From: Ignavibacteriales bacterium
Lineage (GTDB): Bacteria; Bacteroidota; Ignavibacteria; Ignavibacteriales; Ignavibacteriaceae
DNA length: 64,000 bases
NCBI GenBank assembly: GCA_016707585.1
Contig: JADJHL010000008.1
Coordinates: 806,001-870,000 of the forward strand
Direction: 5' to 3'
Within the stretch, counting starts at the first letter, position 1; the number at the start of each line of letters is the position of its first letter. Position numbers and translations under genes: made by a program. A model generated the notes under the pieces. That model made no database searches. It had not been told where the DNA came from and saw nothing but the letters and a program-made list of their open reading frames with translations. This document shows positions 58,427 to 64,000 of this stretch, piece after piece.

Positions 58427-60316
58427 ATGGGAGTGCAAAAACTTTCAGGTGAAGTGTTTTATCCAACAAAAGAAATTATGGATTATGCGCATGCCAAATG
58501 CGAAAGCCTTTACTCATCTGCGGAAAAAGATCCTCTGGGATTTTGGGAAGCTGAAGCAAATAATCTCCATTGGTTTACTAAGTGGGATAAAGTACTTGAT
58601 GATTCCAATAAACCTTTTTTTAAATGGTTTACGGGCGCAAAAACAAATATTGCGTATAATTGTTTGGATGTTCATACAAAAACTTTTAGAAGAAATAAAC
58701 TTGCCCTTATGTGGGAAGGTGAAAATGGAGACTTTAAGGCTTATTCATATTTTGCTCTTCACAGAGACACATGCAAATTTGCAAATGTTTTAAAAAGTCT
58801 CGGAGTAAAAAAAGGTGATCGTGTTACACTTTATATGGGTAGAATTCCTGAATTAATGATTGGAATGTTAGCCTGTGCAAGAATAGGCGCAATTCATTCA
58901 GTTGTGTATGGTGGATTTTCTGTAGAAGCTTTACACGAAAGATTGGAAGATAGTCAATCAAAAGTTTTAATAGTTTCAGATGGCGCTTATCAAAGAGGAA
59001 AAATTGTTGAGCTTAAAAAAATTGCTGATGAAGCCTTACAGCGCGCTGCAACTGTAGAAAGTGTTCTTGTAGTAAAGAGAACCGGACATCAAATCAATAT
59101 GGAATTTGGAAGAGATATGTGGTATCACGAATTAATGAATCTTCCGATCGCTAATAACACAGATTGTCTTGAAATTGTTGATGCTGAAGATCCATTGTTT
59201 ATGTTATACACTTCCGGTACTACCGGAAAACCAAAAGCTATTGTGCATACGCACGGCGGTTATATGGTTGGCACGTACGCAACATTAAAATATGTTTTTG
59301 ATATTCACGAAGAAGATAGATATTGGTGTGCTGCTGATCCAGGTTGGATAACTGGACACAGCTACATTGTTTATGGTCCTTTATTAAACGGAGCAACATC
59401 ATTTATGTATGAAGGAGCACCAACTTTTCCATATCCGCATCGTTGGTGGCAAATGATAGAGAAGTATGGAATTAATATTTTATACACTGCTCCAACTGCA
59501 ATTCGTGGTTTGATGAGATTTGGTGATGCATGGCCAAATCGCTACAACTTATCTTCATTAAGATTGCTTGGAAGTGTTGGTGAACCAATAAATCCGGAAG
59601 CCTGGAAGTGGTATCATCGTGTAATCGGAAAAGAAAGATGTCCGATTATGGATACTTGGTGGCAAACAGAAACCGGAATGTTTATGATTACTCCGATGCC
59701 TTGCACTCCATTAAAACCTGGATCAGGAACAAAACCTTTTCCTGGATTGATTATGGATATTGTTGATGAAGAAGGAAAATCAGTAAAACCAAATGAAGAA
59801 GGATATTTAGTAATTAAAACTCCCTGGCCATCAATGTTAAGAACAATTTGGAATGATCCTGATAAATATGTAACCCAATACTGGAGTAAATATCCCGGAA
59901 TGTATATGACAGGTGATTCCGCAAGAAGAGATGGAGATGGTTATTACTGGATAATTGGTCGCGTTGATGATGTAATAAAAGTTTCTGGATACAGATTAGG
60001 AACAGCAGAAATTGAAAGTGCCTTAGTCAGCCATCAATCAGTTGCTGAAGCTGCTGCTATTGGATTACCTCACGATGTAAAAGGTAATGCAATTCATTGT
60101 TATGTTTTATTAAGAACAGGATATGAAAAATCTGATAAGCTTGTGGAAGAATTAAGAGCGCATGTAGGACACGAAGTTGGTCCAATTGCCAAACCTGAAA
60201 GTATAGAAATTGTAGACTCGCTACCAAAAACAAGAAGCGGAAAAATTATGCGAAGAGTTTTAAAAGCTCGTGCTCTTGGTCAGGATCCAGGAAATTTAAG
60301 TACTTTGGAAGAATAA
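58427..60316 (+). CDS. acs: Acetyl-CoA synthetase (AMP-forming)
   Basis: 629 residues, usual length, with CAGGAG upstream. Adenylate-forming motifs: LFMLYTSGTTGKPKAIVHTH (A3), DTWWQTETG (A5), MTGDSARRDGDGYYWIIGR (A7/8), and PKTRSGKIMRRVLKA with the Lys used for regulatory acetylation in this family. It activates acetate to acetyl-CoA. Next to a PEP carboxykinase it suggests growth on, or recovery of, acetate. Confidence 0.96.
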   Translation: MGVQKLSGEVFYPTKEIMDYAHAKCESLYSSAEKDPLGFWEAEANNLHWFTKWDKVLDDSNKPFFKWFTGAKTNIAYNCLDVHTKTFRRNKLALMWEGENGDFKAYSYFALHRDTCKFANVLKSLGVKKGDRVTLYMGRIPELMIGMLACARIGAIHSVVYGGFSVEALHERLEDSQSKVLIVSDGAYQRGKIVELKKIADEALQRAATVESVLVVKRTGHQINMEFGRDMWYHELMNLPIANNTDCLEIVDAEDPLFMLYTSGTTGKPKAIVHTHGGYMVGTYATLKYVFDIHEEDRYWCAADPGWITGHSYIVYGPLLNGATSFMYEGAPTFPYPHRWWQMIEKYGINILYTAPTAIRGLMRFGDAWPNRYNLSSLRLLGSVGEPINPEAWKWYHRVIGKERCPIMDTWWQTETGMFMITPMPCTPLKPGSGTKPFPGLIMDIVDEEGKSVKPNEEGYLVIKTPWPSMLRTIWNDPDKYVTQYWSKYPGMYMTGDSARRDGDGYYWIIGRVDDVIKVSGYRLGTAEIESALVSHQSVAEAAAIGLPHDVKGNAIHCYVLLRTGYEKSDKLVEELRAHVGHEVGPIAKPESIEIVDSLPKTRSGKIMRRVLKARALGQDPGNLSTLEE

Positions 60317-60339
60317 AAATACTAAACTGTAGTATTTGG

Positions 60340-60365
60340 TCTGCAAGTCTTAATTGGCTTGCAGA
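60340..60365 (+). terminator. Probable terminator after acs
   Basis: TCTGCAAGTC (60340-60349) pairs with GGCTTGCAGA (60356-60365), with one G-U type position, followed by ATTATTTTGCT. Confidence 0.6.
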
Positions 60366-60473
60366 ATTATTTTGCTGATTCAAAAATAATGGCATTTAAA
60401 AAGTGTATAAAATAAAAATCAATTACTATATATTAGCGCTGCGTAAAAATATTCACAATTCAGAACTATAATT

Positions 60474-62714
60474 TTGCAGATAAATTATCCTTTGATTTTT
60501 AGATTATTAATATTCTTCACAATAATTTCAATACAAGTTTCTTATGCACAACAATTTGGGAAACTTAGAGGTGTTGTATCAGACTCAATAAATGGTGAAG
60601 CATTAGTTTTTTGCAACATCTATCTTGACGAATTAAAGACTGGAACCTCTACCGATAAACGAGGAATGTTTTTAATAAATCAAATTCCACCGAATATAAA
60701 ATTTACAGTTCTAATTTCTTACGTTGGTTATCAAACAAAAACAATTGTATTTGAAGTCCAACCAAACGAATTAAAAGATATAGAAATAAATTTAGAGCCA
60801 TTAAGCATTGAACTAAGTGCAGTTGAAAAGATTGGCGAACGATACGTTGAAAAAAATGTTACAGATTTAGGTCTAGAAAAAATTTCTATAAAACAGCTTG
60901 AAATTTTGCCAAAGGGAGTTGAAACTGATGTAATTAGAAGTTTACAATATTTGCCTGGAGTAAGTTCAACCGGAGATATTTCTGCGCGTTACTACGTTAG
61001 AGGTGGAAGCAGCGATCAGAACTTAGTTTTGTTAAATGGAGTAACTCTTTATGCGCCATTTCATTCTTTAGGTTTATTTAGTGTTATCGATCCTGATATG
61101 ATAAATTCAATAGAGTTTTTTAAAGGTGGTTTTTCTTCTGATTATTCCGGAAGACTTTCATCCATCCTAAATGTTTTAACAAAAGATGGAAATAAAAATA
61201 GATTTGGTGCTGCCGCAAGTGCAAGTTTTTTAACTGGCAAAGGCTTACTTCAAGGCCCGATTCCAAATGGATCATTTATGGCCTCAGGTAGATTTAGTTA
61301 TTCAAATAAAATTCTTAAAAGTTTTTTAGATCAAAAAACTGTTCCTGTAGATTTTTACGATATCTCTGCAAGAATTAATTATTCAAGTCCGGATATTTTT
61401 AACAATGCAAAGTTTAGTTTATTTACTTTCTTAACTAATGATAAAATTTCCTATAACGATCCATCGCGTGAAGGATATTCCTGGAAAAATAATTTATTAG
61501 GATTTGAGTGGCTGCAAGTTTACGATGCTCCTTTATTTTCCCGACTCGGTATTTCGCTAAGTAAATTTGAAGGAAAAATAATTCCTAATGAAAGTAATCT
61601 TAAACCACTTACAAACGATTTGCAAGATGTAACGATTTCATTTGATTTGAATGCTGTGTTTAATAGTAAAGATCAGGTTGATTTTGGTTTAATGATTAAA
61701 CTTTTAAGTGCAAAATTATTTATGGAAAATAAAACCGGAGTTGAATCTGATATTGATCGTTTTGCCGGTAACATTAGTATTTATGGAAAATATAAATTAC
61801 TTCGTTATGAAAATTTTGGTTTGGATATTGGATCCAGACTTAATGTTACTGGAATAAACTCAAATACCGGCGGAACATTTGAACCAAGAATAAGTTTTAC
61901 TTACAATCCTTATGATGATTTAATATTTAAAGGTTCAACTGGAATTTATATTCAAGAAGTTTCTACTCTTACTGATGAAGATGAAATCATATCAATATTT
62001 GATCCCTGGATTATCATTCCTGATTATTTAGATCCTGCAAAAAGTTTTAGTTACTCCGGTGGAATACAATATAATTTTTCACCAGATGTAAATATTCAGA
62101 TAGAAGGTTATCATCGTAATTCAACTAATGTTCCTGTAACAAATGACGAAAAATATTTTTCATTTGATCCTGATTTAGTCTCAAGTAGTCAGGAATCTTA
62201 TGGCTGGGAATTTAGATTTAATCTTCAAGATAATCTTTATTCAATTACAACATCATACTCATTAAGCTGGGCATATAAAAAAGTAAATGATTATACATAT
62301 TATCCAAAGTATGATACAAGACATGCTGGAAATATTATGTTTGAGTTTAATCCTGGAAATGCCTGGAGTCTTAGTTCAGTCTGGTCACTTTATTCTGGGC
62401 TACCCTTTACAGAAATAATTTCTTATTACGATAAATATAATATTCAAAATCCTTTTGAAGTTTTACCCGGAACAGAAAACTATGTGCCATATTTAATTCT
62501 TGCAGATAAAAATTTGGGAAGATTGGCGTCATATCATCGATTAGATCTTGGAGTTTCTAAAAAACTTTCATTCGGGCCAACAATTTTTACAATTAGTTTA
62601 AATGCAATAAATGTGTATAATAGAAAAAATATTTTTTACTACGAACGTGATTCAGGAAGACGAGTAAATATGTTGCCATTTTTATTTACTGCAACTATTA
62701 AAGCAGAAATATGA
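60474..62714 (+). CDS. TonB-dependent receptor with carboxypeptidase-regulatory-like domain
   Basis: 746 residues. The first usable start is a TTG at 60474. There is no clear Shine-Dalgarno, and TATAATTTTG overlaps it, so the true start could be a non-AUG or leaderless one. A signal peptide (~1-25, ends YAQ) is followed by the regulatory-like domain (LRGVVSDSINGEALVFCNIY), a plug with RYYVRGGSSDQNLVLLNGV and SIEFFKGGFSSDYSGRLSSI, and a barrel. The stop overlaps the next gene's start (ATGA), so the two are translationally coupled, as in receptor-lipoprotein pairs. The ligand is unknown. Confidence 0.88.
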   Translation: MQINYPLIFRLLIFFTIISIQVSYAQQFGKLRGVVSDSINGEALVFCNIYLDELKTGTSTDKRGMFLINQIPPNIKFTVLISYVGYQTKTIVFEVQPNELKDIEINLEPLSIELSAVEKIGERYVEKNVTDLGLEKISIKQLEILPKGVETDVIRSLQYLPGVSSTGDISARYYVRGGSSDQNLVLLNGVTLYAPFHSLGLFSVIDPDMINSIEFFKGGFSSDYSGRLSSILNVLTKDGNKNRFGAAASASFLTGKGLLQGPIPNGSFMASGRFSYSNKILKSFLDQKTVPVDFYDISARINYSSPDIFNNAKFSLFTFLTNDKISYNDPSREGYSWKNNLLGFEWLQVYDAPLFSRLGISLSKFEGKIIPNESNLKPLTNDLQDVTISFDLNAVFNSKDQVDFGLMIKLLSAKLFMENKTGVESDIDRFAGNISIYGKYKLLRYENFGLDIGSRLNVTGINSNTGGTFEPRISFTYNPYDDLIFKGSTGIYIQEVSTLTDEDEIISIFDPWIIIPDYLDPAKSFSYSGGIQYNFSPDVNIQIEGYHRNSTNVPVTNDEKYFSFDPDLVSSSQESYGWEFRFNLQDNLYSITTSYSLSWAYKKVNDYTYYPKYDTRHAGNIMFEFNPGNAWSLSSVWSLYSGLPFTEIISYYDKYNIQNPFEVLPGTENYVPYLILADKNLGRLASYHRLDLGVSKKLSFGPTIFTISLNAINVYNRKNIFYYERDSGRRVNMLPFLFTATIKAEI

Positions 62715-63661
62715 AAATGAGATTTATATTTTTGGTTGGATTAATTATTCCATTCATTATTTCTTGTGATGAATCATTTAATCCTTACACAACTTTTAAG
62801 CAAAACTATGGTGTGGCTTGCATTTTAAGATCGGATACTACATTGCAAATTACATCACTTTTTAAAAGTTATTTAGACGAAAACAATAACCAGCCAAAAT
62901 TATTTTTTGAAGATAATGCAGATGTCCGTATTTGGCGTGGTGATTCAGTATACAGGTTAACAGATACGATGTTTGTTTTAAGTGAAAGTAATGATTCAAT
63001 AAAATGCTACTATTCAAATAAGTTTAAAATCGATTCCAATGAAGATATTGGAATTGAAATTTTATTATCCAACGGTAAAAGATTGAAAGGATTATCTAAA
63101 ACTCCTTCAGATATATCTTTTAAGAACACAAGTGAAGTTATCATTCCACCAGTCAATAAAAATGTAATCCAGATATTTTGGAATTCAGCAGGGATAGAAA
63201 ATTTTTATACTGCACAAATGAAAATCAAATGTGAAATGATTGAAAACGGAACTAACAAAATATTTTATCGAGTACTTCCAAAATCAATCATTACAGTTGA
63301 TGGAGTTACGACTCCGGTTTATCCAAAACCCACAAAAAATGCTTCAGTTGTTTATAATCTTGATGCAATTTCCTGGTATCTTCAGTCGTTTTCAGATTCA
63401 CTTAGTAATTCAAATGCTGTAACTATTCATCAGTCGATAGAAGTGGAAATTATAACTTTTGATAGAGAAGTATCGCGTTATATCTCTGTTTCAAATAGTA
63501 GTACAGATAATCTTTCAATCAGATTTGATGAAGGAGAATACACAAATATTTCTGGTGGATTAGGAATTTTTGGATCACAAATTAGTACAAAGTATTCACG
63601 ACTTAAATTTTTAGAAAGCTACGTAAGTTCTTTCAATTTCAATTTTATTTTTGATAATTAA
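62711..63661 (+). CDS. DUF4249-like lipoprotein partner of the TonB receptor
   Basis: 316 residues. The signal peptide ends IPFIISC, giving a lipidated mature Cys. A beta-rich body follows without catalytic motifs (NADVRIWRGDSVYRLTDT; IGIEILLSNGKRLKGLSKT). The size, position directly after a TonB receptor and ATGA overlap match the DUF4249 lipoproteins that often accompany such receptors. The assignment is by context and pattern only. Confidence 0.65.
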   Translation: MKMRFIFLVGLIIPFIISCDESFNPYTTFKQNYGVACILRSDTTLQITSLFKSYLDENNNQPKLFFEDNADVRIWRGDSVYRLTDTMFVLSESNDSIKCYYSNKFKIDSNEDIGIEILLSNGKRLKGLSKTPSDISFKNTSEVIIPPVNKNVIQIFWNSAGIENFYTAQMKIKCEMIENGTNKIFYRVLPKSIITVDGVTTPVYPKPTKNASVVYNLDAISWYLQSFSDSLSNSNAVTIHQSIEVEIITFDREVSRYISVSNSSTDNLSIRFDEGEYTNISGGLGIFGSQISTKYSRLKFLESYVSSFNFNFIFDN

Positions 63662-63676
63662 TTTTACTCAAATCAG

Positions 63677-64000
63677 ATGAAGTTTAACTTTAAACAAATA
63701 TTAAAAAGTCTTTCAGTTCTGATTCTACTTTTTGTTATAATTAGTTGTGATAAGGAAATATCTCATAGTCCAGTTGAACCTGAACCAAATAATGGAAACT
63801 TAAAAGTATTTTCTTATCCAAATGGATTTTTAATTTATCTGAATGGAAGAAATTCCGGATCGATTACTCCGGATAGTTTATTGTTTTTAGACCCGGGTAA
63901 TTATCAAGTAACATTAAAGAAAAAATATTTTAGAGATTCCACATTTAGTATCATTTTAGCGGAAGATCAAAAAATAAATTTAGAAATCGATTTTACACAA
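63677..64000 (+). CDS. PEGA-domain lipoprotein, 3'-truncated by the window end
   Basis: The first 108 residues are visible and no stop is reached. A lipoprotein signal peptide ends LFVIISC. A Pro/Glu linker (SHSPVEPEPNNG) is followed by a PEGA-like surface domain: LKVFSYPNGFLIYLNGRNSG, then ITPDSLLFLDPGNYQVTLKK. PEGA domains are small beta-sandwiches found in surface proteins. It starts 16 bases after the preceding lipoprotein stop, so it probably belongs to the same transcript. Confidence 0.75.
   Translation, partial: MKFNFKQILKSLSVLILLFVIISCDKEISHSPVEPEPNNGNLKVFSYPNGFLIYLNGRNSGSITPDSLLFLDPGNYQVTLKKKYFRDSTFSIILAEDQKINLEIDFTQ

Noticed and set aside
1..64000. tRNA, rRNA, CRISPR array or prophage genes
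   Set aside because: No cloverleaf with conserved GTTC-loop, no rRNA-like stretch, no regularly spaced repeats and no integrase or phage structural proteins were seen. A tRNA scan would be decisive.

Overview
This is a stretch of an AT-rich, densely coded bacterial chromosome. It most resembles the Ignavibacteria / Bacteroidota (FCB) group. The signs are several secreted proteins ending in a type IX secretion (T9SS) sorting domain with the NPFNP signature, three SusC/RagA-like TonB receptors with an N-terminal carboxypeptidase-regulatory-like domain, a PorV/PorQ-like barrel, a DUF3078 protein, and a bacillithiol deacetylase. No rRNA, tRNA, CRISPR array, integrase or intact transposon was seen. 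The assignment is by inspection of protein motifs only.

Layout. 1-9.2 kb: a cell-surface and secretion block (FG-GAP T9SS protein, TonB receptor, very large secreted protein, PorV-like barrel). 9.2-13.3 kb: small membrane genes (PH-domain/zinc-ribbon protein, HerA-like ATPase, MscS channel, DUF3078). 13.5-22.6 kb: a Wzi-like barrel, a nonaheme cytochrome c with a T9SS tail, an M16 peptidase and DsbD. 22.6-26.0 kb: MscL, then a translationally coupled aspartate aminotransferase-PEP carboxykinase pair. 26.2-28.2 kb: an Asp-box T9SS protein. 28.3-34.0 kb (minus strand): hrcA-grpE-dnaJ followed by a ComEA-like protein, a PilM-like protein, rsmD and a coaD with an unexpected N-terminal helix-turn-helix-like extension. 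34.2-40 kb: di-heme peroxidase, TonB receptor, EamA transporter, thioesterase, NifX-like protein. 40-47 kb (minus strand): a cytochrome bd module (Rrf2 regulator, cydA, cydB, PsiE-like, cydD, cydC) with a promoter and operator candidate. 47.3-52 kb: purM, a TatD-radical SAM fusion, dacB and prmA. 52-55.7 kb (minus strand): small secreted protein, amidohydrolase, Asp-box T9SS protein. 55.9-60.3 kb: bshB1, a second pckA and acs. 60.5-64 kb: TonB receptor, DUF4249-like lipoprotein and a PEGA lipoprotein cut by the window end.

How the genes work together. The cyd block encodes an oxygen-scavenging oxidase together with the CydDC exporter needed to assemble it, apparently under an Rrf2 sensor with three cysteines. 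The peroxidase and the multiheme cytochrome add periplasmic or surface redox chemistry. Two PEP carboxykinases sit in different contexts: one is fed by aspartate transamination, the other lies beside acetyl-CoA synthetase. This suggests gluconeogenesis from amino acids and from acetate.

A warning about the sequence: eight genes (hrcA, tatD, the Rrf2 gene, the M16 peptidase, a HerA-like ATPase, the Wzi-like gene, an amidohydrolase and one T9SS gene) are interrupted by nine frameshifts. Several fall in short homopolymers, and good coding sequence continues on both sides. Uncorrected indels in the assembly are the simplest explanation. These genes are annotated here as single spanning entries.
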